Shown in pieces: positions 42,627 to 50,096 of a stretch of DNA of 64,000 bases. The translations under genes and the position numbers were made by a program. A model generated the notes under the pieces. The model saw nothing but the letters and a program-made list of their open reading frames with translations, was not told the origin of the DNA and searched no databases. Within the stretch, counting starts at the first letter, position 1. The number at the start of each line of letters is the position of its first letter. The stretch is from assembly GCF_023155855.1 (NCBI RefSeq), contig NZ_JAKNUT010000001.1, positions 124,001 to 188,000 on the forward strand, given 5' to 3'. The DNA is from Microbacterium aoyamense. GTDB taxonomy: Bacteria; Actinomycetota; Actinomycetes; Actinomycetales; Microbacteriaceae.

Positions 42627-43895
42627 GTGGAATCTCAGACCGGCGAACCCGTCGTCAACATCCTGTCGGGAACCTCTGCCGAGGTCGTGATCGACGGCGT
42701 CTCAGAGCAGATCACCGCCGCCGACAGCCCTGCACTGCAGGCGCGCTTCGTCGAGGCCGTGCGGCAGCGCGCGGCATCCATCGGCGGCCCTGTCACCGCG
42801 ACGATCGTCGAGGGCTCTTCGCGCTACCCGCTGATCGTCAACCCCGATGGGTCGACCGGCGATCAGAGCATCACGATCCCACCGCGGCCCGCGCGCGTGC
42901 CCGAGCCCGGCACCCTGACCGCGGCCGGCGCGCTGCAGCAGCGCTCGACCTCGAGCGGACCCAAGCCCACCGTCGACGACCTGCTGGCATCGCGCGACCA
43001 GCCCGCCGGCGATCGCGGCACGATCGGCTGGCCCGGCTTCGTGCGGCGCCTCACGGGCGGACGCGTCACGCTCAAGCCCAACAAGAAGGAACGCACGCTG
43101 CTCGATCGCGAGCGCACGGTCAAGCGCCGCCTCGACGGGTCGCGCACGATCGTGATCCTCAACCCCAAGGGAGGCGCGCACAAGACGACGAGCACGCTGC
43201 TGCTGGCCGAGACGCTCGGCAATCTGCGCGGCGGCTCGACCCTCGCGTGGGACAACAACGAGACCCGCGGCACGCTCGGCTGGCGGGCGCGCAGCACGCC
43301 CCACAGCAAGACCGCCGTCGATCTGCTCGACAACCTCGACCAGTTCGCCGACCTCAGCCGCGCGAGCCTCGCGCAGCTCGACGGCTACGTGCGTGCGCAG
43401 GTCGACTCGCGGTTCGATGTGCTGGCATCGGATGAGGATGCCGCGGCATCCTCCACCATCGACGCCGAGGCCTTCGACCGCCTGCACGCCATGCTCGGGC
43501 GGTATTACCGCATGATCGTCGTCGACACCGGCAACAACATGCGCGCCTCGAACTGGGTCGCCGCCGTCGCCGCGGCCGACCAGCTCGTCATCGTCTCGAC
43601 GGTGCGCGAAGACACCGCGGCGAGCGCCGCGTGGCTGCTCGACGGCCTGCGCGAGAAGGGCTTCGGCGCCAAGATCGACGAGGCCGTGACGGTGCTCGCG
43701 TCGCCGTCCGACAAGACCGACCGCCGCCTGCGCAATCGTCTCGATTCGCACTTCGCGCAGGTCACGGCGGTGGTCGAGCACGTGCCGTACGACCCTGCAC
43801 TCGTCGACGGCGGACCGGTCGACTTCGACGCGCTGTCACCCGAGACGCGGGATGCGTGGCTGACCGTCGCCGCGACGATCGCCGCGCGCCTCTGA
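42627..43895 (+). CDS. ParA/MinD-like ATPase with variant P-loop
   Basis: 422 residues. An uncharacterised N-terminal half (about 1-165, with a Pro-rich middle) precedes a ParA-type domain: deviant Walker A KGGAHKTT at 181-188, where His replaces the usual Gly before Lys-Thr; switch region TLAWDNNETRGTLGWR; Walker B MIVVDTGNNMRASNW; later VLASPSDKTDRR. Such proteins occur in actinobacteria near type VII secretion or partition loci, neither of which is seen here. GTG 42627 is preferred over GTG 42621 because GAGGAG overlaps the latter. Confidence 0.85.
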   Translation: MESQTGEPVVNILSGTSAEVVIDGVSEQITAADSPALQARFVEAVRQRAASIGGPVTATIVEGSSRYPLIVNPDGSTGDQSITIPPRPARVPEPGTLTAAGALQQRSTSSGPKPTVDDLLASRDQPAGDRGTIGWPGFVRRLTGGRVTLKPNKKERTLLDRERTVKRRLDGSRTIVILNPKGGAHKTTSTLLLAETLGNLRGGSTLAWDNNETRGTLGWRARSTPHSKTAVDLLDNLDQFADLSRASLAQLDGYVRAQVDSRFDVLASDEDAAASSTIDAEAFDRLHAMLGRYYRMIVVDTGNNMRASNWVAAVAAADQLVIVSTVREDTAASAAWLLDGLREKGFGAKIDEAVTVLASPSDKTDRRLRNRLDSHFAQVTAVVEHVPYDPALVDGGPVDFDALSPETRDAWLTVAATIAARL

Positions 43896-43896
43896 C

Positions 43897-44031
43897 TCAG
43901 ACCGGCTCGGTCGTGCGGATCAGCCCGCAGTTCACGCACGACCACGCGACGAGGAACCGTTCGTCGTCGAGGATCTCGAACACGAGCGGGTCACCGCACG
44001 TCGGGCACAGGAGCGGGCTCGTCCGAGCCAT
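43897..44031 (-). CDS. Small zinc-ribbon protein
   Basis: 44 residues with two knuckles, CPTCG (residues 9-13) and CVNCG, separated by about 20 residues: a classic zinc ribbon. The start ATG 44031 overlaps the stop of the upstream VOC-type gene (TGATG), so it is translationally coupled to it. It ends one base after the convergent ParA-like gene. Function unknown. Confidence 0.8.
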   Translation of the reverse strand: MARTSPLLCPTCGDPLVFEILDDERFLVAWSCVNCGLIRTTEPV

Positions 44032-44684
44032 CAGTCGAACGTGTCGGTCCACGACGCGATGTCGACGCCGTGGTTGTCGGGCGATGCGAGCGACCACCAG
44101 GCGGGCGCGTGCGCGTCGTCGACGAGCCGCCCGCCGGCGGCGAGCGCGGCATCCACTCGCGCCTGCGCATGATCCGCGGGCACGAACACGTCGAAGTGCG
44201 TGCGCCCACGCCCCGGATTGTCGCCGTCGATCGGGTTGAACGCGAGCTGCGGGCCCGTGCGGAGGGGGTCGACGGCATCCGTCTCGCCCAGCTCTTCGTA
44301 CCCGAGCGCGGCGAGGAAGAACGGCCGCACGTCTGCCCGCGAGTGCTGCGCGACATAGATCCCGACGGTCTGCGCCCGTGACGGATCGGCGGCGAGCCCC
44401 AGGCCGGCGGCGGCCTGCGAGACCTCGGCGGCGAACCCGGTCGCCGCTGCCGGGATGCCGTCGTCACCGCGGTTCGGGATGCGCACGACCACCGCTTCTG
44501 GCCGCACGTCGATGTCGGGCAGCACGTCGAAGCGTTCGGCCGCCGCGGTGATCGGCGCGACCAGGCGTGCCGCGTCGGCGAGGGAGGCCGCGGTGAACAC
44601 GGCATGCGGGCCGGAACCCGTGACGCGCCAGGCTTCGACGCCCGGGGCTCGATGGAACGCTGCCGGGGTGATCGATTCCGTCAT
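44031..44684 (-). CDS. Pterin-dehydratase-like / VOC fusion protein
   Basis: 217 residues in two parts. Residues about 10-105 resemble 4a-hydroxytetrahydrobiopterin dehydratase (AWRVTG, FTAASLADAARLVAPITAAAERFDVLPDIDVRPEAVVVRI), but the catalytic HHP is replaced by VLP. Residues 105-217 are a Glyoxalase_6 VOC domain (TVGIYVAQHSRADVRPFFLAALGYE, THFDVFVPADHAQARVDAALAAGG). Metal or substrate unknown. A GGAGG about six bases before the ATG supports the start. Confidence 0.8.
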   Translation of the reverse strand: MTESITPAAFHRAPGVEAWRVTGSGPHAVFTAASLADAARLVAPITAAAERFDVLPDIDVRPEAVVVRIPNRGDDGIPAAATGFAAEVSQAAAGLGLAADPSRAQTVGIYVAQHSRADVRPFFLAALGYEELGETDAVDPLRTGPQLAFNPIDGDNPGRGRTHFDVFVPADHAQARVDAALAAGGRLVDDAHAPAWWSLASPDNHGVDIASWTDTFD

Positions 44685-44696
44685 CCAGGCCTCCTT

Positions 44697-44734
44697 CGCT
44701 CGCTGTCATGATGCCACGCGGCACGCGGCGAGCG
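44697..44734. terminator. Inverted repeat between co-directional genes
   Basis: CGCTCGC (44697-44703) and GCGAGCG (44728-44734) pair perfectly around 24 bases, ending at the stop codon side of the SRPBCC gene. Possible terminator of the ArsR/SRPBCC transcript; weak evidence. Confidence 0.3.
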
Positions 44735-45187
44735 TCAACCCCGCTGCAGGAACGCGGTGATGCGGGCGAGCGCGCCGTTCCAGACCTCGTCGACGAAGAA
44801 GTCGCGCACCTCGGGCACGGGGAAGCCGCTCTGCACGATGGACATGCGCGTGCCGTCGCCCTCGGGTTCGAACGTGATCTCGATGCGGGTCGCCATCGTC
44901 ATGCCGTCGGGGCTCGATCCGCTCGACTCGGTGACGAGGCGATGCGGCCGATCGATCTCGAGGAAGGTCTGCGTCTCGCGGAACAGCGTGTCCTCGTCCG
45001 GACCCCACACCGCGGTCTGCGTGCCGCCGACCCGCAGATCGACCTCGATCTCGACGATGCCGGGGCGCTCGTCGAGGATCGAGAACCAGATCTTCTGCTT
45101 CTCGGCATCGGTGTACGCATCGAACACCTCGTCGGGGGTCGCGGGCAGTACGCGCGAGATGCGCAGCTCGAGGGGTGCGTCGCTCAT
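44735..45187 (-). CDS. SRPBCC (AHSA1-type) domain protein
   Basis: 150 residues with the START-like fold: LELRISRVLPATPDEVFDAYTDAEKQKIWFS, VEIEVDLRVGGTQTAVWGP, RMSIVQSGFPVPEVRDFFVDEVWNGALARI. AHSA1-type proteins linked to ArsR regulators are presumed to bind small hydrophobic ligands. ATG 45187 overlaps the stop of arsR (ATGA), so both are made from one message. Confidence 0.9.
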   Translation of the reverse strand: MSDAPLELRISRVLPATPDEVFDAYTDAEKQKIWFSILDERPGIVEIEVDLRVGGTQTAVWGPDEDTLFRETQTFLEIDRPHRLVTESSGSSPDGMTMATRIEITFEPEGDGTRMSIVQSGFPVPEVRDFFVDEVWNGALARITAFLQRG

Positions 45188-45519
45188 CGGTCGGTTCCTT
45201 TCCGGAGTGTGAAGTAGGCGTCGAGGCCGTCGAGGCGACGCTCCCACAGGCGTTGGTAGTAGCTGATCCAGGCCATCGCGTCATCCAATCGCTCGCCGCC
45301 GAGGCGGCACTGCCGGGTGCGACCGATCTTCTCGGTGGTCACGAGTCCCGCATCTTCGAGCACGCGGATGTGCTTGGCCATGCCTGTCACGGTCATGGCC
45401 GCCGCGCTCGCGAGCTCCGACACGGGAGCCGGGCCGTCGCCCAGGCGCTGCAGGATGTCGCGGCGCGTGCCGTCGGCGAGTGCCGCGAAGGCCCGATCGA
45501 GTTCGGCTTGTTGAACCAT
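45184..45519 (-). CDS. ArsR family regulator
   Basis: 111 residues: LDRAFAALADGTRRDILQRLGDGPAPVSELASAAAMTVTGMAKHIRVLEDAGLVTTEKIGRTRQC, a winged HTH lacking the metal-binding cysteine box, typical of the SRPBCC-linked ArsR group. The start ATG 45519 lies inside a 16-bp inverted repeat (45512-45527), the presumed operator, identical to one at 46177-46192 upstream of the neighbouring membrane gene. Confidence 0.9.
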   Translation of the reverse strand: MVQQAELDRAFAALADGTRRDILQRLGDGPAPVSELASAAAMTVTGMAKHIRVLEDAGLVTTEKIGRTRQCRLGGERLDDAMAWISYYQRLWERRLDGLDAYFTLRKGTDR

Positions 45520-45527
45520 GCGGTTCA
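45512..45527. promoter_or_regulatory. ArsR operator 1, over the arsR start codon
   Basis: TGAACCATGCGGTTCA: arms TGAACC/GGTTCA with a four-base centre. The arsR start codon is part of the site. The same 16 bases recur at 46177-46192. Confidence 0.7.
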
Positions 45528-45536
45528 GAGTAATCC

Positions 45537-46160
45537 TCATCGCACACGATCGCGCACCGCCGCGAGGGCGAGGGCCGACACGAGCCCGAGCTCGATGGCC
45601 GAACTGACGACGAGCCGGATGGCCAGCGTGTCGGGGTCGCCGAGTGCGGCGACGAGCAGCGCCGAAACGACGGAGACGATGGATGCCGTCATCCATCCCC
45701 TCTGCGTGCTGCGACCGAAGCGGAACGCGAGCACGATGGCGAGCGCGACGAATGCGAGCTGCGTGAGCACGAAGCCGACCTCGTGCACCGCGCCGTGCCA
45801 GCTCATGACGGGTGCGCCTGCGGGAGCACCGACGGGGAACCCCGCACCGCCGTCGGCGACGAATACGCCCGCGACGACGAGACCGACTCCCATGAGAGCG
45901 ATCAGGATGCCGGCCCACCGTGTCAGCCTTCCGGCCGCGAGCACGCGGGCCAGGCCGATCCCTCCCCCGATGACCAGCAGACCCGTGACGACGAAGTTCA
46001 GGATCTGCACCCAGCCGCCCTCGCCGAGGCTGAGAAGGCTCAGGGGATGGAACGTCGGACGGAACCCCTCGCGCGTGAACGCCTGCAGCGCCCAGAGAAC
46101 GATGAAGAGCGGCATCGAGACGGTCGCGCCGATGAGCAGGGCATGAGTCGAGCGCGTCAT
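45537..46160 (-). CDS. DUF998 family membrane protein
   Basis: 207 residues, six hydrophobic helices, DUF998-like (HPLSLLSLGEGGWVQILNFVVTGLLVIGGGIGLARVL, WHGAVHEVGFVLTQLAFVALAIV). Function unknown. Start ATG 46160 is chosen; ATG 46184, lying within the operator at 46177, is a leaderless alternative because a promoter (46192-46220) would start transcription close to it. It ends 17 bases before arsR and is probably co-repressed by it. Confidence 0.78.
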   Translation of the reverse strand: MTRSTHALLIGATVSMPLFIVLWALQAFTREGFRPTFHPLSLLSLGEGGWVQILNFVVTGLLVIGGGIGLARVLAAGRLTRWAGILIALMGVGLVVAGVFVADGGAGFPVGAPAGAPVMSWHGAVHEVGFVLTQLAFVALAIVLAFRFGRSTQRGWMTASIVSVVSALLVAALGDPDTLAIRLVVSSAIELGLVSALALAAVRDRVR

Positions 46161-46176
46161 CCGCTTCTGAATAAGT

Positions 46177-46220
46177 TGAACCATGCGGTTCACTATTGCA
46201 CACTGAACCGATAAGTTCAA
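46177..46220 (-). promoter_or_regulatory. ArsR operators 2 and 3 with promoter
   Basis: Operator 2 TGAACCATGCGGTTCA (46177-46192) and operator 3 TGAACCGATAAGTTCA (46204-46219) flank a minus-strand promoter: -35 TTGAAC (complement 46215-46220), 17-base spacer, -10 AATAGT (complement 46192-46197). ArsR bound here would cover both promoter hexamers. Confidence 0.7.
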
Positions 46221-46296
46221 TATCAGATCTCGGTGGCAGCCGCGATGTCGGCGGGCGGTGGGAGGATCCGGGTCCGGGGAGCGACAGGAGGACGGG

Positions 46297-47493
46297 ATGC
46301 GGGGCGAGGCGACCGTGCTGCACGCCGACCTCGACGCGTTCTACGCCTCGGTCGAGCAGCGCGACCAGCCTTCGCTGCGGGGGCGTCCGGTCATCGTCGG
46401 CGGAGGCGTCGTGCTCGCGGCGTCGTATGAAGCGAAGGCGCGCGGCGTGCGCACGGCGATGGGTGGTCGACAGGCTCGGGAGCTGTGTCCGGATGCCGTG
46501 GTCGTGCGACCGCGGATGGATGCGTACTCGGCCGCGAGCAAGGACGTCTTCGCGATCTTCCGCGACACGACTCCCCTGGTCGAGGGCATCTCGATCGACG
46601 AAGCGTTCCTCGAGGTGGGCGGCCTGCGCCGCATCTCGGGCACACCCGAGCAGATCGCGGTCCGCCTGCGCGAGCGCGTCCGCGTAGAAGTGGGCCTGCC
46701 GATCTCGGTGGGCGTCGCACGCACGAAGTACCTCGCGAAGGTCGCGAGCGCCGTCAGCAAGCCCGACGGCCTCATCGTCGTCGAGCCCGAGCGCGAACAG
46801 GAGTTCCTGCTGCCGCTGCCGGTCGAACGCCTGTGGGGCGTCGGCAAGGTCACCGGCGCCAAGCTGCACGGGCTCGGCATCCACACCGTCGGCGAACTCG
46901 CTGATCTCGAAGCCGCGACCGCCGAACGACTTCTCGGCCGCGCCGCCGGAGCCCACCTGCACGCGCTCGCGCGCCTCAAGGATCCCCGGCCTGTCGACAC
47001 CACCAAGCGGCGCGGGTCGATCGGCTCGCAGCGCGCGCTCGGCAGCCGTCCGCGCACTCACGACGAACTCGACGTCTTCCTGACGCAGATCGTCGATCGA
47101 CTCGGCCGCCGGCTGCGCGAGAAGGACCGCGTCTGCCGCACCGTCGTGCTGCGTCTGCGCTACGGCGACTTCGCGAAGGCGACCAGGTCGAGGTCGTTCC
47201 GCATCCCCTCCGATCGCACGGCACTGCTGCTCTCCGTCGCTCGCGGGCTGCTCGCTGCGGCGATGCCCGAGATCGAGGCTCGCGGGATCACCCTGATCGG
47301 GGTCTCTCTGACCGGCCTGGGCCGCGCCGACAGCGTGCCGCCAGAACTCGACATCGACTGGGATGACGGAGCCCGCCTCGACTCCGTGCTCGACACCCTG
47401 CGCGACCGCTTCGGTGCGGCATCCGTCGCGCGGGCGACGCAGCTCGGCCGCGACCCGGGCTGGTCGACGCCCGTGCTCCCCGAGCACGAATAG
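46297..47493 (+). CDS. dinB: DNA polymerase IV
   Basis: 398-residue Y-family translesion polymerase. Catalytic residues Asp11 (LHADLDAFYASVEQ) and Asp101/Glu102 (SIDEAFLEV) are intact; the HhH and little-finger regions follow (WGVGKVTGAKLHGLGIHTVGEL, RKRR-like region KRRGSIGSQRALG). ATG 46297 has AGGAGG five bases before it, so the longer in-frame start at 46258 is rejected. No beta-clamp motif was confidently seen at the C-terminus. No LexA box was noticed upstream. Confidence 0.94.
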   Translation: MRGEATVLHADLDAFYASVEQRDQPSLRGRPVIVGGGVVLAASYEAKARGVRTAMGGRQARELCPDAVVVRPRMDAYSAASKDVFAIFRDTTPLVEGISIDEAFLEVGGLRRISGTPEQIAVRLRERVRVEVGLPISVGVARTKYLAKVASAVSKPDGLIVVEPEREQEFLLPLPVERLWGVGKVTGAKLHGLGIHTVGELADLEAATAERLLGRAAGAHLHALARLKDPRPVDTTKRRGSIGSQRALGSRPRTHDELDVFLTQIVDRLGRRLREKDRVCRTVVLRLRYGDFAKATRSRSFRIPSDRTALLLSVARGLLAAAMPEIEARGITLIGVSLTGLGRADSVPPELDIDWDDGARLDSVLDTLRDRFGAASVARATQLGRDPGWSTPVLPEHE

Positions 47494-47499
47494 CGGGCG

Positions 47500-48411
47500 C
47501 TACTGCTCGATGAACCGCACCGGCATTTCCGTGATGTGCAGGCCCGACGAGCGGATGAGATCCTCGATCGCCGCATGCTCGCGGTCGGGTGCGACGATCT
47601 GGACCTTCTCGACACCGTCGGTCGGGGTGCCGGCGCCGTCGGCCCAGAAACTGGTCACTGCGTGCTCGTCAGCCAGCTCTCGGAGCAGCGCGAGGTAAGC
47701 AGCGCTCTCGCCGGGCTCGATCAGCATGCCGAGGTTCATCGAGTTGATCTCGACCGAATCCTGGGCATCGAGACCCGCTGCCGCGAGCCAGGCGTCCGAG
47801 TGTTCGACGAGCGGCAGCAGGTGGGCGTAGCCCGATACCGCATAGTCCTCGAGCGCGACGAGGGCGAACGTCCCCTCGAACCAGATCGAGGGCTGGATCG
47901 GGATGCCGGGGGCGAGTCGATCGGCGGCATCGACGACGCTCAGCGCGTCGAACCCGAAGTCCGGGCATCCGGTGGCGCGAGCCGGGAACTCCGTCGAGTG
48001 CAGGGAGACCTGCGCCGTGGCGGGAGTAACCACCAGGAAGGACCACGTCACCGGGTCGGCATACTCGTTCGCGCACGCGAGCTCGAGCAGGGCGGGCAGC
48101 CCGGCCGCGTCGACCGTGACCGCCATCCACGATGTCGGCGTCCAGAAGCCCGGCGCTTCGACCCAGCGCTCCTTCTCGACGGCCTCGACGTGCGGAAGAG
48201 CGGCGACCTGCTCCTCGAGCGCATCGAACTCCGCGCTGGGCCGATCGAAATGCGTCTCGTCGATCATCCAGCTGAACAGCACGAGGCCGCCGATCACCAG
48301 AGCACCCACGATCACTACGATGAGCGTGATCCATACGCGCTTGGCGCTCTTCGAGCGCGCGGGCGCGGCATCCGGTTCCGGATCCGCAGGTGCTTCGATC
48401 GTCGTCGACAT
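47500..48411 (-). CDS. Single-helix membrane protein, unknown
   Basis: 303 residues: a short Pro-rich cytoplasmic N-terminus, one helix (WITLIVVIVGALVIGGLVLFSWMI, about 27-50), and a large extracytoplasmic part of two similar-looking alpha/beta halves (ALEEQVAALPHVEAVEKERWV...; LLRELADEHAVTSFWADGAG). No family recognised. The frame is open further upstream, but ATG 48411 is the first with a normal membrane-protein N-terminus. Confidence 0.72.
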   Translation of the reverse strand: MSTTIEAPADPEPDAAPARSKSAKRVWITLIVVIVGALVIGGLVLFSWMIDETHFDRPSAEFDALEEQVAALPHVEAVEKERWVEAPGFWTPTSWMAVTVDAAGLPALLELACANEYADPVTWSFLVVTPATAQVSLHSTEFPARATGCPDFGFDALSVVDAADRLAPGIPIQPSIWFEGTFALVALEDYAVSGYAHLLPLVEHSDAWLAAAGLDAQDSVEINSMNLGMLIEPGESAAYLALLRELADEHAVTSFWADGAGTPTDGVEKVQIVAPDREHAAIEDLIRSSGLHITEMPVRFIEQ

Positions 48412-48498
48412 CGCATCGTCTCCCCAGAGCGCTGCTGTCAGGTGGCATGAGCGTACCGCCCAGAGGTTGCGAGCGGGTGAACGCTCTAGAGTCTCAGG

Positions 48499-49047
48499 AT
48501 GCGGATCGTCGTGTCGGGCACTCATGCGAGCGGCAAGAGCACGCTCGTCTCGGACTTCGCCCGGCGGCATCCGGACTTCACGGTCCTCCCCGATCCCTTC
48601 GAACTCATCGACGAGTCGTGGGATGCCCCGAGCGCAGCTTCCTTCGCGGCCCAGCTCCGCCTCTCCGCTGTGCGGCTGGATCCCCGCGAGGCGCCCGACG
48701 AGCTGATCGCCGAACGCGGACCACTCGACTTCCTCGCATATCTCGCGGCGCTCGAGGCGACGTCGGTGGACGCCGGATCTCGGGAGCTGTGGGAGCGCTC
48801 GGTCAGGGTCACCGCGGAGGCGCTGGCGAACGTCGATCTGATCGTGGTGCTTCCGCTGAATGCGGTGGACGGGATCGCGGCCGGAGCGGACGAGGACGAA
48901 GCGCTCAGAGGTGCGATGAATGACGCGCTGCTCGACCTCATCGACGACCCCGACCTCGTGGGCGACAGCACCCAGGTCGTCGAGATCACCGGCGACCGGA
49001 TGCAGCGGCTGGCGCGGCTCGAGGCGGTCTCGCTCGGTGGAGCGTGA
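48499..49047 (+). CDS. P-loop AAA/kinase-like ATPase
   Basis: 182 residues. P-loop GTHASGKST at 7-15, then LIAERGPLDFLAYLAALEA with a Walker-B-like DLIVVLPLN. Resembles the AAA_28/nucleotide-kinase-like group of small P-loop enzymes; substrate unknown. ATG 48499 follows TAGAGT (48487-48492) by six bases, leaderless. It ends directly against the convergent S4 gene. Confidence 0.83.
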   Translation: MRIVVSGTHASGKSTLVSDFARRHPDFTVLPDPFELIDESWDAPSAASFAAQLRLSAVRLDPREAPDELIAERGPLDFLAYLAALEATSVDAGSRELWERSVRVTAEALANVDLIVVLPLNAVDGIAAGADEDEALRGAMNDALLDLIDDPDLVGDSTQVVEITGDRMQRLARLEAVSLGGA

Positions 49048-49269
49048 TCAGGCCTGGACGCGCACAGCGCGATCCTCGAACCGCACCACATCGCCGATCT
49101 GCAGCTGACGGCCGCGACGGCGATCGACCTCGCCGTTCACCGTCACGAACCCGTCGATGATGGCTTCCTTGACGTCGCCGCCCGAGTCGAGCACGCCGGC
49201 GAACTTGAGGAACTGTCCGAGGCGGATGCCGTCGCCGCCGATCGAGACGTCTTCGATGGGCGCGGTCAT
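49048..49269 (-). CDS. S4-domain RNA-binding protein, YbcJ-like
   Basis: 73 residues, a stand-alone S4 domain: IRLGQFLKFAGVLDSGGDVKEAI, DGFVTVNGEVDRRRGRQLQIGDVVRF. Small S4 proteins of this kind bind structured RNA, possibly on ribosomes. The frame is open upstream but ATG 49269 gives the normal family length and has TAGCAT seven bases before it on the minus strand. Confidence 0.9.
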   Translation of the reverse strand: MTAPIEDVSIGGDGIRLGQFLKFAGVLDSGGDVKEAIIDGFVTVNGEVDRRRGRQLQIGDVVRFEDRAVRVQA

Positions 49270-49345
49270 GCCTTGAATGCTAGCGCGACGTGCCGCACGC
49301 ACCGGTGTCGGCCGCGACGCATACACTCGGCTCGAAGGAGACCCC

Positions 49346-49993
49346 ATGACCCGCGTGCGCATCGACCTCTTCGCCTCTCTCGACGGCTACACAGCGGCCC
49401 CCGACCCGGCCGTCGACAACCCTATGGGCGAGGACTGGGGTCCGCTCACCGCCGCGTACGCGGCGACCCGCACCTTCCGGCAGAAGGTCTTCGGCGACAC
49501 CACCGGAGCGGGTACGACCGGGACCGACGACGCCTTCGCGGTCGCGTTCTTCGAGGGTGTCGGCGCCGAGATCATGGGCGCCGCGATGTTCGGGCTGCAC
49601 GCGAACCCCGACGACGAGAACTGGAAGGGCTGGTGGGGCGACGAGCCCCCGTTCGGCTGCCCCGTCTACGTCCTGACGCATTCCGTGCCCAGGCCGGCAA
49701 TCGAGATGGCCGGCGGAACGACCTTCCACTTCCGCAGCGGCGCGATCGACGACGTCCTCGCCGAGGCCAGCGTCGCGGCCGATGGCCTGGATGTGCGCGT
49801 GGGCGGCGGCATCCGCACCGCCCGCGAGTTCCTGCGCGCAGGGCTCGTCGACGAGCTCCACGTGACGATCGCGCCGATCGTGCTGGGGCGTGGCAACCGC
49901 GTGTGGGACGACCTCCGCGGGCTGGAGCACACGCACAACGTCACGACGGTCGTGGCTGAGAGCGGCACGATCCACGTGACTTTCACGCGCTGA
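49346..49993 (+). CDS. Dihydrofolate reductase-like (RibD_C) protein
   Basis: 215 residues of the RibD C-terminal/DHFR-like family: RIDLFASLDGYTAAPD at the start, GAAMFGLHANPDD, PVYVLTHSVPRP, VGGGIRTAREFLRAGLVDELHVTIAPIVLGRGNRVWDDL. Probably NADPH-dependent; substrate unknown. ATG 49346 has AAGGAG five bases upstream, so longer in-frame starts are rejected. A GC-rich hairpin follows the stop. Confidence 0.9.
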   Translation: MTRVRIDLFASLDGYTAAPDPAVDNPMGEDWGPLTAAYAATRTFRQKVFGDTTGAGTTGTDDAFAVAFFEGVGAEIMGAAMFGLHANPDDENWKGWWGDEPPFGCPVYVLTHSVPRPAIEMAGGTTFHFRSGAIDDVLAEASVAADGLDVRVGGGIRTAREFLRAGLVDELHVTIAPIVLGRGNRVWDDLRGLEHTHNVTTVVAESGTIHVTFTR

Positions 49994-49997
49994 GCGC

Positions 49998-50012
49998 GCC
50001 GGCGACGCCGGC
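49998..50012. terminator. GC hairpin after the DHFR-like gene
   Basis: GCCGGC (49998-50003) and GCCGGC (50007-50012) are each palindromic and pair with a three-base loop, five bases after the stop. No T tract. Confidence 0.4.
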
Positions 50013-50096
50013 GAGCGCAACCGCCGTCGAATCGATACGATAGCCGGATTGCCGCGGATCTTGCGCAGCATCCATCGCCTGAAAGACCGCTCCACC

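Noticed and set aside
40680..43895. Accessory patch as an integrated plasmid or prophage
   Set aside because: No integrase, transposase, replication gene or attachment repeat was found; only a TA cassette and a lone ParA-like gene.
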